64,000 bases of DNA from Novosphingobium sp. ST904 (GTDB lineage Bacteria > Pseudomonadota > Alphaproteobacteria > Sphingomonadales > Sphingomonadaceae): positions 1 to 64,000 of the forward strand of contig NZ_LGJH01000139.1 in the NCBI RefSeq assembly GCF_001298105.1, read 5' to 3'. The number at the start of each line of letters is the position of its first letter. Within the stretch, counting starts at the first letter, position 1. Positions 1 to 9,188 of the stretch are shown here, in pieces. A model generated the notes under the pieces. It was not told the origin of the DNA. It made no database searches and worked only from the letters and a program-made list of their open reading frames with translations. The position numbers and the translations under genes are program-made.

Positions 1-179
1 AACGGCTTGGGCTTGGCAACGCGGCTGCGCGGCCAAAGCCGCGTGCCGCTGCCTCCGCACAGAATAACTGGAACGATCTGGGACATGGGGCTCGATGAAG
101 GGGCCAAATCGGCGTCATTGGGCGCGTTAATGGTAGCACCTTCCATCAATGCAACGGGGTCGATCAGGTTCGATTTCAT
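1..179 (-). CDS. manC: Mannose-1-phosphate guanylyltransferase, N-terminal fragment
   Basis: The gene runs off the left edge; only the first 59 codons are present. Residues 36-53 carry the nucleotidyltransferase signature PVILCGGSGTRLWPRSR, which binds the nucleotide phosphate in enzymes that make GDP-mannose from mannose-1-phosphate and GTP. GDP-mannose feeds cytoplasmic synthesis of exopolysaccharide or lipopolysaccharide sugars. The start at ATG 179-177 is chosen because an AGGAG sits 8 bases upstream. A later ATG (codon 32) lies nearer the usual family start but has no ribosome binding site. The roughly 31-residue leader before the conserved core is therefore slightly long. The family call is secure; the symbol is by analogy. 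Confidence 0.85.
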   Translation of the reverse strand, partial: MKSNLIDPVALMEGATINAPNDADLAPSSSPMSQIVPVILCGGSGTRLWPRSRVAKPKP

Positions 180-352
180 CCAAAGCTCCTGCCGGGGCAA
201 CATCTCTTTCGGGCAGAGGCTGCCCTGCCTTCGCTCGGGTGGCCCGATCCGGAGGCTTCCGGAGATCCAGATCAGCTAAAGGATGACGAGTTGCCTCGCG
301 AGGATCGACACCACCATATCGGATCAACGCGGCGAGGCAGCCGGAAGATCCC

Positions 353-1179
353 TCACCCGGCATCCCTCAGGAACCAGCGCTGGCGCCATCCGAATTCCGC
401 TTCCACCGGCTTGCCGGCAGCATCGCGGGCCGGACGGAAACGAAACCGCTCGGCAGCAAGCAGGCACGTGATGCGATCGGCTTCGTCATCCAGGCTGGCC
501 CTGATGACGCGGCAGCCCTTCACACGTCCATCCACCCCCACCTTCAAGGACACGATGACTTCCGAGCCCAATCGCAAATCACGGCTCCGGCGGGGATAAT
601 CGCGCGCCGAATTGATATCGCCGCCGATCTTGACCGGCCCCGAGGCTGCTCCGCCTCCCCCTCGCCCGGAGCCGCCCGTGCCGGCCCCCGTGCCTGTTCC
701 TTGACCGGACGCCCCGGTTCCGTCTCCCTGATCCCGCGCGCCGGACGCATTTTCCGTCCCTTTCCCCACGACTTGTGGCGCTTGCGTGGGCCTGATGGCA
801 ATGACGCCCTGGGCACGGCGACGGCGCGCGGCGCGGCCCGCTTTCCCGGGCTCCCTGCGCCGCCTTCCGTGGCCGGAGCCACCGGCGTCACCGCCGGCGT
901 GGGTTCAGGGCGAGGTTCCGGTGAAGGCCGGGGCGGGTCGAGCGGGATGTCGAAGGCCTGCGTCACTCTACCCGTGATCGAAGCGGCAAGCTCCGGGGTA
1001 AAGGCCCTGACCAGCACCGCGATCGCTGCAAGATGGAGGATCGTCACCAGCGCTATCGCGCCAAGACGCGCCTTGCGCGCCGGTTTCAGGTCGGCCCCGG
1101 TCATGCCTTCGAATGCCACGCCGCTGCCGTCCCTGGCAATGTCCGGCTGTGCTTTGACATGACCACTGATTGAAGCCAT
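353..1179 (-). CDS. tonB: Energy transducer TonB (frame break near 812)
   Basis: TonB links the inner-membrane ExbBD motor to outer-membrane receptors. The N-terminal part has one membrane helix (about residues 40-61, LGAIALVTILHLAAIAVLV) followed by a proline-rich periplasmic stretch (PRPSPEPRPEPTP). The C-terminal part, in another frame, has the TonB C-terminal fold (KVGVDGRVKGCRVIRAS, then FRFRPARD and GW). The two frames meet around 810-816; one missing base restores a continuous protein of about 275 residues reading AVAVAQGVIAIRPTQAPQVV across the join. It is divergent from the hydrolase at 1259. The neighbouring TonB-dependent receptor at 2388 is a plausible partner. I read the break as a sequence error rather than decay. 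Confidence 0.8.
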
Positions 1180-1258
1180 TCTCGATTTGCGAACATAAAT
1201 TCACCAATTCGACGCGATTCGAAAACGAGGGTGAAACGCGCGAGGAGAGAGCGAACCG

Positions 1259-2026
1259 ATGACCGGCTTCGAACCACTGCCATGCATTCATGACGGCACG
1301 CGATTGTCGGGCCGCCTCGCACGGCCGCAAGGCCGATGGAACGGCGCCGCCGTCCTGATGTTTCCAGGCGCTACAGGACCCGGCCCCAGCTTCGACCGCG
1401 CGATCCGGGAACTGGCGGCAATGGGCTATCTGGTGGTGAGCGCGGACATGTACGAGGCAGGTGCCGACCTCTCTTCGCGAGAAGCCGCAGGCGCGCAGTT
1501 CGCAGCCCTCATGGCCGCCCCGGGATTGCTGCGGGACCGTACTGTCGCCTGGTTCCGGCACGTTCGCGGGCTCGACGGTGTCGACCCCGAACGCATCGCC
1601 GCGATCGGCTACTGCTTCGGCGGGAAATGCGTGCTCGAACTGGCACGCAGCGGAGAGCCGGTAAGGGCAATATCCAGCTTCCACGGCCTGCTGGCCACCG
1701 ATGCGCCTGCCCAGCCGGATACGATCCAGGCCGAAATCTCGATCTGGACCGGCGGAGAAGACCCTTATGTCCCGCAAGAAGATGTCGAGGCCCTGCAAGC
1801 AGAACTCGGTGCCGCCCGCGCCCGCTATCAGGTCACGCGCTTTGCGAAAGCCAGGCACGCCTTCACCGATCCCGATCATGATGGCTTCGGACCCGGTATC
1901 GCCTATGACCGAATAGCACACAGAATTGCCTGGATGGGCACTCTTGGGCTGCTAGCCGAAACGGTCGGCGAAGATGCGCCATCAAATGTTACCTTACAGC
2001 AACGAATACCCGAAAAAGCGCGCTGA
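1259..2026 (+). CDS. Dienelactone hydrolase family protein
   Basis: This is a 255-residue alpha/beta hydrolase of the dienelactone hydrolase family, a cytoplasmic group whose founding member opens dienelactones in chloroaromatic breakdown. The nucleophile elbow is GYCFGG (about residues 119-124), with cysteine as nucleophile. The Asp is probably in WTGGEDPYVP and the His in KARHAFTDPDHDGF, completing the Cys-Asp-His triad in the normal order. GAGGAGAGAG upstream is a good ribosome binding site for the ATG at 1259. The family is broad and many members act on esters unrelated to dienelactone, so the substrate is open. It lies divergent to tonB with only 79 bases between. Confidence 0.88.
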   Translation: MTGFEPLPCIHDGTRLSGRLARPQGRWNGAAVLMFPGATGPGPSFDRAIRELAAMGYLVVSADMYEAGADLSSREAAGAQFAALMAAPGLLRDRTVAWFRHVRGLDGVDPERIAAIGYCFGGKCVLELARSGEPVRAISSFHGLLATDAPAQPDTIQAEISIWTGGEDPYVPQEDVEALQAELGAARARYQVTRFAKARHAFTDPDHDGFGPGIAYDRIAHRIAWMGTLGLLAETVGEDAPSNVTLQQRIPEKAR

Positions 2027-2235
2027 CCCGCTACAGGAGAGAATTGCGCAAGTTCTCTTCGAGGCATATTTTCCATCCCGTGCCCGGTCTGAAAGCCGGC
2101 ACGGACGAGGGAACGAAAACATAAGAGAGGTCTCGGCCATCTGCGCAAAATCAACGCGGGCGGGACTTTTGGGATTGAGAAGCAAAGACCTGTGAAGCCG
2201 AATACGGCTCGGGATTTGGGAGGGACGGCACCTGG

Positions 2236-2273
2236 GGAATTACGGGATCACGCCCAGTTCGGGTCGTAATTCC
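2236..2273. repeat. Inverted repeat upstream of the TonB-dependent receptor
   Basis: Perfect 9-base arms GGAATTACG (2236-2244) and CGTAATTCC (2265-2273) are separated by 20 bases that hold a further small CCC...GGG stem. It lies about 115 bases before the receptor start. It could be a regulator site or an RNA hairpin that ends read-through from the hydrolase gene. The rest of the 361-base gap 2027-2387 shows only an imperfect GTGCC...GGCAC hairpin near 2080-2102 and the GGAGGAGAGG ribosome binding site of the receptor. Confidence 0.45.
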
Positions 2274-2387
2274 GCACCTTTATCCAACCCTGGACAACCG
2301 CAGTAACTCACGGACCGGCAATGACCGGCTACCCGGCGTTCAATTCGGCGACAACTGAGAACACAGTTTCCGGAGGAGAGGACGAAC

Positions 2388-5037
2388 ATGGTTGCAAGGA
2401 ATTTCAGGGCAGCGCTGATGGCTGGCGCTGCGCTTGGCGGCACCACGGCGGCAATGCCGGCGCTGGCGCAGAGTTCGCCGACCATCAATCCGGGCGAGAT
2501 CATCGTGACGGCTCGCCGCACGGAAGAGCGCCTGCAAGACGTTCCCATATCCATCACCGTGTTCAACCAGGAGCAGCTCAACAACCGTAACGTGGTGAGC
2601 GCCAGCGACCTTGCGACGAGCACGCCTTCGCTTTCGGCGAACAACAATTTCGGCTCCCAGAACTCGTCCTTCGCGATCCGCGGCTTCGTGCAGGAAATCG
2701 GCACCGCACCGGCCGTGGGCGTCTACTTCGCCGACGTGGTTTCCCCGCGCGGCGCATCGAACGGCCTTCCGTCAGGCGACGCGCCGGTCCCGGCGCCTAC
2801 TTCGATCTCCAGAACGTCCAGGTCCTCAAAGGCCCGCAAGGCACGTTGTTCGGTCGGAACACCACGGGCGGCGCGATCCTGCTGGTGCCGCAGAAGCCCA
2901 CCGATGTGCTGGAGGGCTACGTCCAGGGCTCCATCGGCAATTACGACATGCGCCGCGTCCAGGCCGTCTTGAACGTTCCACTGGCCGAGACGTTCAAGGT
3001 TCGCCTCGGCGTCGACCGCATGAAGCGCGACGGCTACCTGAAGAACAACAGCGGCGTCGGGCCGAAGGACTTCAACGATGTCGACTACCTGTCCGCGCGC
3101 CTCAGCGTGGTTGCCGAGCTGACGCCAGATCTGGAGAACTACACGATCGCGACGTACAGCCGGTCTGACACGCATGGTGACGCGCAGAAGCTCATTGCGG
3201 CCGACGCCGCCTATTCGCTGGGCCATTTCGCAGCCGAACAGCTCGATCCCGACAGTCCGAACTATCAGGGCGGCGGCTTCTACGACTTCGCGCAGGATCT
3301 TCCGAACGCCCGCTCCCTGCTGACGACATGGCAGATCATCAACACCACGACCTGGCACGCCAGCGACACGCTGACGGTGAAGAACATCGTGAGCTATGGC
3401 GAACTGCGCGACCTGTTCAACAATCCGATCTTCGGCACCGCCTTCGAAAGCCCCGCCATCGCTCCGATCGGCCTGCCGAGCTATCGCTTCGGCTTCGCCA
3501 GCAGCCAGTCGCTTCCCGGCCATCGCACTGCCGACGAATCGACCTTCACCGAAGAGTTCCAGCTCCAGGGCCGCAGCACGGACGACAAGCTGAACTGGCA
3601 GGCCGGCGCCTATCTGGAATCGGTGCGTCCGCTCGACGTGGTCGGGTCCAAGTCACCGGTCATCCAGTCCTGCGCCGGGCCGGAGCAAGTGGCAGCCAGC
3701 GAATGCTACGACATCCTGGGCTATCTGGGCGCGATCACCCCGGTGTTTTCCGGCGGCGCCTTCGACCCCACCTCTCACGCAGGCGCGATCAACACCACGG
3801 CGGGCCGGACCTCGTTCCACGACGTCGGTCTTTACGCGCAGGCAACTTACAAGCTGAGCGACCAGTTCAAGATCACCGGCGGCTTCCGCTACACCTGGGA
3901 TCGCGAAAAGAACACCAGCGTCCAGACCACCACGATTACCGGCTATCCGCTGAGCTTCCCCGGATTCCAGCCGATCCCGGCAGGCCCCCTCGCCACGTTC
4001 TGCACTTATCCCGATGCGCCCGTGCAGGATCCCGGCGCGATCGACGGCTGCCGCCGCGATATCAAGCAGAAATCCAAGGCGCCGACCTGGCTGATCGATA
4101 TCGACTATATCCCCACGACCGACGTTCTGATCTACGCCAAATATGCCCGTGGCTACCGCACCGGTGGCATCGCACCGAACGTGACCTCGGCCTTTGCCGT
4201 GTTCGAGCCCGAGAAAGTCGATGCCTACGAAATCGCGCCAAGACCGGCTGGCACGGTTCCATGCCGGGCACGTTCAATGTCGCCGGTTTCTATAACGACT
4301 TCCAGAACCAGCAGCTCCAGCTCGGCTTCAACGCCAACCCCTGCCAGTCGGTCGACGCCAACGGCAACTGCGTGGCGGCGCCGGTCTCGCCCACGGCTGC
4401 GCCGGTCAATGCCGGCAAGTCGCGTATCTGGGGCGTCGAAGTGGAAGCCTCGTTCAATCCGTTCGCGGGGCTGTTGCTTCAGGTGGGCTATACCTACCTG
4501 AACACGAGGCTGACCTCGATCGACACATTCTCGCTGGAACCCGGGTCTCCCTATGTGCTGGCCGGGGCCTATACCAAGGGCGATCCACTGGCGCTTTCGC
4601 CCAGGAACAAGGTCACGATAACCGGCACCTACACGCTGCCGCTGCCGGAATCCGTGGGTGCGGTCTCGTTCGGTGCCACATTCACGCACACCGACAGCAT
4701 GTTCGGCAATCCGTCCAACCGCTTCTACTTCGGCTGCAACGGCACGGCCAATACCTACATGCCCAACTGCCAGACCGGCGCGGTCTCCGACCCTGCCACG
4801 GTCGCCTATATCCAGAGCCTCAGCCGCATCCAGAGCACCGACCTGCTCAACCTGAACTTCAACTGGAACAATATCGCGGGAGCCCCGGTCGATCTTGCCC
4901 TCTTCGCCACCAATGTCACCAAGGAGAAGTACTACAACTTCTACCCCGGCCTCGTATCCGGCACCGGCTTCGAGACCGCATCGGTCGGCGCACCGCGCAT
5001 GTACGGGATGAGCCTCAAGTATCACTTCGGAATGTAG
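2388..5037 (+). CDS. TonB-dependent outer-membrane receptor (two frame breaks)
   Basis: It imports a ligand across the outer membrane using TonB energy. A signal peptide ends near ALAQ (residues 1-27), followed by the TonB box region GEIIVTARRTEERLQDVP. The plug domain includes VLKGPQGTLFGRNTTGG, the hallmark of FecA/IroE-type receptors of sphingomonads. A long beta-barrel ends with the aromatic C-terminus KYHFGM. The frame changes near 2780-2795 and near 4233; adding one base at each gives a continuous protein of about 883 residues (second join reads EIGAKTGWHG). GGAGGAGAGG precedes the ATG. Position beside an acyl-CoA catabolic cluster suggests uptake of a hydrophobic carbon source, but the ligand cannot be told from sequence; iron chelates are the alternative. 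Confidence 0.88.
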
Positions 5038-5049
5038 GAGACCCGGAAC

Positions 5050-5079
5050 GGCCACGCCTTCGCCGGCGTGGCCCTTCCG
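5050..5079 (+). terminator. Hairpin terminator after the TonB-dependent receptor
   Basis: GGCCACGCC (5050-5058) pairs perfectly with GGCGTGGCC (5065-5073) around TTCGCC, 12 bases after the receptor stop. The T-run that follows is weak (CTTCCGCTTT). It may also serve the convergent kinase gene ending at 5090. Confidence 0.6.
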
Positions 5080-5089
5080 CTTTCGGCAG

Positions 5090-6156
5090 TCAGATCCCCA
5101 GCAGGGCATGGCTTTCATGGCGAGTAACCGCCTTGCCAAGGCGATCGACGAAAGTGGCGATGATCGGCGGATCGACGCGGCGGGTGATCGCCCAGAGATA
5201 ATAGCCGTAGATCGCCGCCTCGCGGTACTGCCGCCATGCCTCCTCGTCGCAGGGCATTGCCAGGCCGTGGCCACGCATCATCGAGAGATATTCACCGAGC
5301 AGCCTGCGCTCCTCGGCTTCGGCAACATCCACGCAGAGCACCGCATTGACGTGATAGGCCACGTCCAGCGCCCAGCCGCCCCGTTGCAGCAGTTGCCAGT
5401 CGATCAGGCCCATTCCCCCGCCAAGGCGGAAGACGTTTCCGGCATGGGCATCACCGTGGACGAGGAATTGCGGGCACTGTCCATCGCGGGCCGCCAGCGC
5501 CCGGATTCCCGCGATCAGGCGCGGTGCGCTGCGGACTTGCCGGGAAAGACCGTCGCCGCGCGGTCCGTCCAGCAGCTCCTGGAGCGTTTCCGGTGTAACG
5601 TAGGTCATCTCCGCCAGTTGCGAAACGCGCGGGCGGATCCAGTCTGCCCCTTCCAGCAGGTCGCTGCGCGCGTGAAGCTGTGCGAGTTGCCCCAGACTGA
5701 GCACCGCGTCATCGGCACTGAAACTATCCAGAGCGGAACAGAACGTCGCGCCCTGTCCGATCAGGTCGAGCATCACCGTCACCGCCTGCCTGCCCTCCCG
5801 GTCGATCACCGTCGCCACGCAGTCAGGCACGGTGAGATCGACGGTCGGCGCGATCCGTCCGTAGAAGTCGGCCTCCAGAACACAGGTCGGTCCGCCACGC
5901 GCGGTCGTCTCGTCCACGTCGAGCAGGCCCTTGAGACAGAACGCGCCGCTCTCCCCGCCCTCGAAAGTGACGGTGAACCGTACCTTGTCGCGACCGTGCG
6001 AATCACTTCGACGGTCTCGACCCCGGATACCACCCTCCCGCCCGAGAACCCGGCGAGCACCGTGGTCAACCATGCAGGATCGAGCGCCTCCGTGAGTGTG
6101 CGGGGAACATGGGCGCTAATCTGCTGCGGCCTCTTCCGAATGGCGGCTTCCGGCAT
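5090..6156 (-). CDS. APH-fold phosphotransferase (frame break near 5994)
   Basis: A protein of about 355 residues of the aminoglycoside phosphotransferase/choline kinase fold. The catalytic loop is HGDAHAGNVF and the metal-binding motif GLIDWQ follows, both intact. Such enzymes in degradative clusters are thought to phosphorylate hydroxylated substrates rather than antibiotics. The start is ATG 6156-6154, preceded by GGGAG 7 bases upstream, giving MPEAAIRKRPQQ. The frame changes at about 5994; one extra G turns RTVATR into RTGRDKVRFTVTFEGG and joins both halves. It is divergent from the CoA-transferase at 6305, and both share the promoter with the putative IclR boxes. A second APH-fold gene sits at 10452. 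Confidence 0.78.
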
Positions 6157-6195
6157 GTCTGTTCTCCCGTGGCCGGTTCCGTCCGGCTTGTACAA

Positions 6196-6229
6196 TTCTC
6201 TATTTCGGTACATAATTCGCAATAGAGAA
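6196..6229. promoter_or_regulatory. Putative IclR double operator between kinase and CoA-transferase
   Basis: Two 14-base boxes start exactly 20 bases apart: TTCTCTATTTCGGT at 6196 and TTCGCAATAGAGAA at 6216 (reverse complement TTCTCTATTGCGAA). Together they give a near-perfect inverted repeat with arms AATTCTCTATT/AATAGAGAATT. The same TTC-N8-GAA pattern recurs at 9158, 11533, 12478 and 14211. It lies in the divergent promoter of the genes at 6156 (minus) and 6305 (plus). Confidence 0.65.
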
Positions 6230-6304
6230 TTTATCGTGCCCGCGAAAATAGTCCCGAATGACCGGGAAAGCTGCGGAAATTCGCGAGATGGAGAAGGATC
6301 GCCG

Positions 6305-7516
6305 ATGGGCAGGCCGCTGGAAGGCATCAAGGTCGTGGAGGTCGCGATGTGGGCATTCGTGCCGGCTTGCGGAGGAATGCTGGCCGATCTCGGCGCGGAC
6401 GTTATCAAGGTCGAACCACCCAGCGGAGACCCCTTGCGCGGCCTCACGATCGGCTCGCTATCGGGCAAAGGCACGATCGACTATTCCTGGGAGAGCTACA
6501 ACCGGGGGAAGCGCTCCGTCACCCTGGATCTCAAACAGGAGGCAGGCCGCGCCGTGCTGGATCGCCTGCTCGCCGATGCGGATGTATTCCTCACCAACCT
6601 GCTGCCTCCGGCCCGCCGCGCCATGCGGATCGATGCGGAAACGCTGCGCCGCACGTTCTCGAACCTGATCTACGCCAGCGGCAGCGCACTCGGCCCCAAC
6701 GGCCCTGAAAGCGACCGTGGCGGCTACGACGCGATCACTTTCTGGGCACGCGGCGGCATCGCATCCTCGCTCACCGCGGATGAGGCGCTCCATCCGGTCG
6801 GCCCGCCCGGCCCGGCCTTCGGCGATACCTTGTCCGCTGCCATGCTCGCCGGCGGCATCTGCGCTGCCATAGCCCGCCGCGCGATGACCGGCGAGGCGGG
6901 CGAAGTCGATGTTTCCCTGCTGGCCGCCGCCATGTGGTCGCAGCAGCGGCTGATCTGCCAGGCCACTGCCGACGGCGTGCGGAAGTTCCCGCGCCCTGAT
7001 GCGGCCCGCCCAAACAATGTACTGGTCACCAACTACCGCACCCGCGACGGCCGCTTCCTTGCGCTGTGCATGTTGCAGGCGGATCGCTACTGGGCCCGCT
7101 TCTGCGAGGTTTCGGGCCGCCCCGACCTTGCCGCCGACCCGCGCTTTACCGATGCCGAGGCCCGGCGCCGGAATCTTGCCGCCTGTCATGCCGAAGTGAC
7201 CTCCCTGTTCGCCTCGAAAACGCTCGCGGAGTGGAAGCAGATCCTCGCCCGGCAGGACGGCCAATGGGATGTGGTGCAGGATGTCGGCGAACTGGCGCAG
7301 GACGAACAGGTTCGCGCCAATCGCTATCTCAAGGCGGTGCACTGCGCGGACGGCAGCACGATCCCGATGGTTTCGGTGCCGATGCTGTTCGAAGGCGAGG
7401 CCTTGCCCTCTGACCGCTCGCCCGAACTCGGCGCGGACAGCGACACCGTGCTTGCCGCACTGGGCTACAGCGAAGACGAAATCATCGACCTGAAGGTGCA
7501 GGGCGTGGTGTTCTGA
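6305..7516 (+). CDS. Class III CoA-transferase (CaiB/BaiF family)
   Basis: A 403-residue cytoplasmic enzyme that moves CoA between acyl groups, activating an acid without ATP. The start of the family fold is clear: LEGIKVVEVAMWAFVPACGGMLADLGADVIKVEPPSGDPLR (quoted in parts: LEGIKVVEVA, LADLGADVIKVEPP, GDPLR), then YNRGKRSVTLDLK. The region SDRGGYDAITFWARGG holds the Asp at the place of the catalytic aspartate in formyl-CoA transferase. ATG 6305 has GGAGAAGGAT upstream. It heads a tightly coupled operon: its stop overlaps the next ATG by one base, and the third gene overlaps by four. Substrate unknown; likely the same compound handled by the thiolase-like and ligase genes nearby. Confidence 0.9.
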   Translation: MGRPLEGIKVVEVAMWAFVPACGGMLADLGADVIKVEPPSGDPLRGLTIGSLSGKGTIDYSWESYNRGKRSVTLDLKQEAGRAVLDRLLADADVFLTNLLPPARRAMRIDAETLRRTFSNLIYASGSALGPNGPESDRGGYDAITFWARGGIASSLTADEALHPVGPPGPAFGDTLSAAMLAGGICAAIARRAMTGEAGEVDVSLLAAAMWSQQRLICQATADGVRKFPRPDAARPNNVLVTNYRTRDGRFLALCMLQADRYWARFCEVSGRPDLAADPRFTDAEARRRNLAACHAEVTSLFASKTLAEWKQILARQDGQWDVVQDVGELAQDEQVRANRYLKAVHCADGSTIPMVSVPMLFEGEALPSDRSPELGADSDTVLAALGYSEDEIIDLKVQGVVF

Positions 7517-7917
7517 TGTTGCCCCGCAAACTGCCCATGCTGGAACCGGAAAGCGCCTTCTTCTGGACATCGGGCCAAGACGGAAAGCTGCGTATACAGC
7601 ACTGCCTCGCCTGCGGGACATGGCAGCACCCTCCCCTGCCCCGGTGCGCCCAGTGCGGCAGCGAGGATGTCTCGCCGGAACCGGTTTCAGGCAGAGGCGT
7701 GCTGGCCAGCTTCACGATCAACAACGAACCATGGCTGCCCGGCCTCGAAGTGCCCTTCGTGTTCTGTGCAATCGAACTGCCCGAGCAACGCGGGCTCTAC
7801 GTTTTCAGCAACCTTCTTGCCGACGTGGCGACCGCTCGCATCGGACTTCCTGTCACGGTCGTGTTCCAACGACACGAGGATATCTGGCTGCCCTTGTTCA
7901 CACCCGAGACCGCATGA
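7516..7917 (+). CDS. Zn-ribbon/OB-fold acyl-CoA-associated protein (DUF35)
   Basis: A 133-residue protein with an N-terminal rubredoxin-like zinc ribbon, CLACGTW...CAQCGSE (about residues 35-53), and a C-terminal OB fold. Members bind acyl-CoA and form complexes with thiolase-like partners; in actinobacterial steroid side-chain breakdown a DUF35 domain is the obligate partner of the Ltp2 aldolase. The gene is squeezed between the CoA-transferase (1-base overlap) and the thiolase-like gene (ATGA overlap), the usual arrangement for such a pair. I infer a complex with the product of 7914. Confidence 0.87.
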   Translation: MLPRKLPMLEPESAFFWTSGQDGKLRIQHCLACGTWQHPPLPRCAQCGSEDVSPEPVSGRGVLASFTINNEPWLPGLEVPFVFCAIELPEQRGLYVFSNLLADVATARIGLPVTVVFQRHEDIWLPLFTPETA

Positions 7918-9098
7918 CCCTGCTTCCCGAAAAACACGTCTGCGTGACCGGCGCCGCCCTATCGGAGATCGCACGTCCATCCGGGCGAACCGCGCTGCAA
8001 CTGACCGCCGACGCCTGTCTCGCCGCCATCGCCGACGCCGGCCTTTCCCCGCGCGAGATCGACGGCATCGCCACCTATCCCGGCAAGTCATCCGAAGGCG
8101 GCGGGATCGCGCCGGTCAGCCCATCCGAGGCCGCTGCCGTACTGGGGATCGCTCCACGCTGGATTCTCGCTTCCTCGGAAGGCTTCAGCCACATGGCGCC
8201 GATCTTCAACGCGATCACCGCCATCGCCTGCGGCCTTGCGCGCCATGTCGTCATTTTCCGCACCGTGGCTCAGGCGAGCGCGCGGCAGCACGCCCGCGGC
8301 TCCACGCTGATGGCGGCCAGCCGGGAGCGCGTCGATGGCAACAATGCCTGGACGGTACCCTTCAACGCCCTCTCGCCGGTCAACACTTTCGCGCTTTACG
8401 CCCAGGCCTACTTCGAACGCTACGGCGCGGCGGCAGAGGAACTCGGCGCCATCGCCGTCAACGCCCGCGCGAACGCCGCGCACAATCCTTCCGCGATCTA
8501 CCGCGAACCCATCACTCTGGACCAGTACATGGCCGCCCGCGTGATATCCTCGCCGCTGCGGCTGTTCGACTGCGACGCGCACGTCGACGGCGCCACCGCG
8601 CTGGTGCTGTCCCACCGGGATGCCGCAAAAGACCTGCTGAACCCGCCCCTCCATATCGAAGCCATGGGCATGGCCGTGGGCGGCCTCTGGACCGGACAGC
8701 ACGAAGGCGACTTCACCCAGTTGCCCGCCGCCCGCCGCGCCGGAGACATGCTGTGGTCCCGTACCGACCTGAAGCCCCGCGAGATGGACTGCGCGCAGAT
8801 TTACGACGGGTTTTCCATCTTCGCCTGGCTCTGGATGGAAGCGCTCGGCCTCGTTCCACGCGGCGAGGCATGCCGCTTCACACGGGGCGGCGAGCGTATC
8901 GCGATCGGAGGGGAACTGCCGCTGAACACCGGCGGGGGCCAACTCTCCGCCGGGCGGCTTCACGGATATGGCCACATTCATGAGGCAACCGTCCAGCTCT
9001 GGGGACGCGGCGGCGGCAGGCAGGTGCCCGGAGCCAGAACCGCAATCGTCTCGAACGGGGGCTATGGATACGGCGCGATGATCCTGCGGCGCGACTGA
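7914..9098 (+). CDS. Thiolase-like (SCP2/Ltp family) protein, probable retro-aldolase subunit
   Basis: A 394-residue thiolase-superfamily protein. At the place of the usual nucleophilic cysteine it reads ILASSEGFSHM, so no catalytic Cys is seen. The late motifs DCAQIYDGFSIF and GGGQLSAGRLHGYGHIHEA, with Tyr and His residues, are present. This is the pattern of lipid-transfer-protein enzymes such as Ltp2, which catalyse retro-aldol cleavage of beta-hydroxyacyl-CoA instead of thiolysis, together with a DUF35 partner. The partner gene lies directly upstream with overlapping stop and start. The ATG at 7914 is set by that overlap. True thiolase activity remains possible but less likely. Confidence 0.85.
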   Translation: MTLLPEKHVCVTGAALSEIARPSGRTALQLTADACLAAIADAGLSPREIDGIATYPGKSSEGGGIAPVSPSEAAAVLGIAPRWILASSEGFSHMAPIFNAITAIACGLARHVVIFRTVAQASARQHARGSTLMAASRERVDGNNAWTVPFNALSPVNTFALYAQAYFERYGAAAEELGAIAVNARANAAHNPSAIYREPITLDQYMAARVISSPLRLFDCDAHVDGATALVLSHRDAAKDLLNPPLHIEAMGMAVGGLWTGQHEGDFTQLPAARRAGDMLWSRTDLKPREMDCAQIYDGFSIFAWLWMEALGLVPRGEACRFTRGGERIAIGGELPLNTGGGQLSAGRLHGYGHIHEATVQLWGRGGGRQVPGARTAIVSNGGYGYGAMILRRD

Positions 9099-9137
9099 TC
9101 GTATCGACTACACCGAGTCGCGCGATTGACTAGATAG

Positions 9138-9171
9138 TTCTTAATTGCGATCATTTGTTCGGTATTGCGAA
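9138..9171. promoter_or_regulatory. Putative IclR double operator before the amidohydrolase
   Basis: TTCGGTATTGCGAA (9158-9171) is a palindrome of the TTCG-N6-CGAA type; a weaker copy, TTCTTAATTGCGAT, starts exactly 20 bases earlier at 9138. The box ends 17 bases before the amidohydrolase ATG, a position suited to repression or to activation close to the promoter. Confidence 0.65.
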
Positions 9172-9188
9172 TAAAAAGGAATCGGGAG

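Noticed and set aside
209..226. GGGCAG-AGG-CTGCCC hairpin between manC and tonB as a terminator
   Set aside because: Only six pairs, no T-run on either strand, and it sits upstream of the manC start; too weak to call.
5108..6304. In-frame extension of the CoA-transferase by about 400 codons upstream
   Set aside because: It runs antisense through the kinase gene; the family start and ribosome binding site are at 6305.
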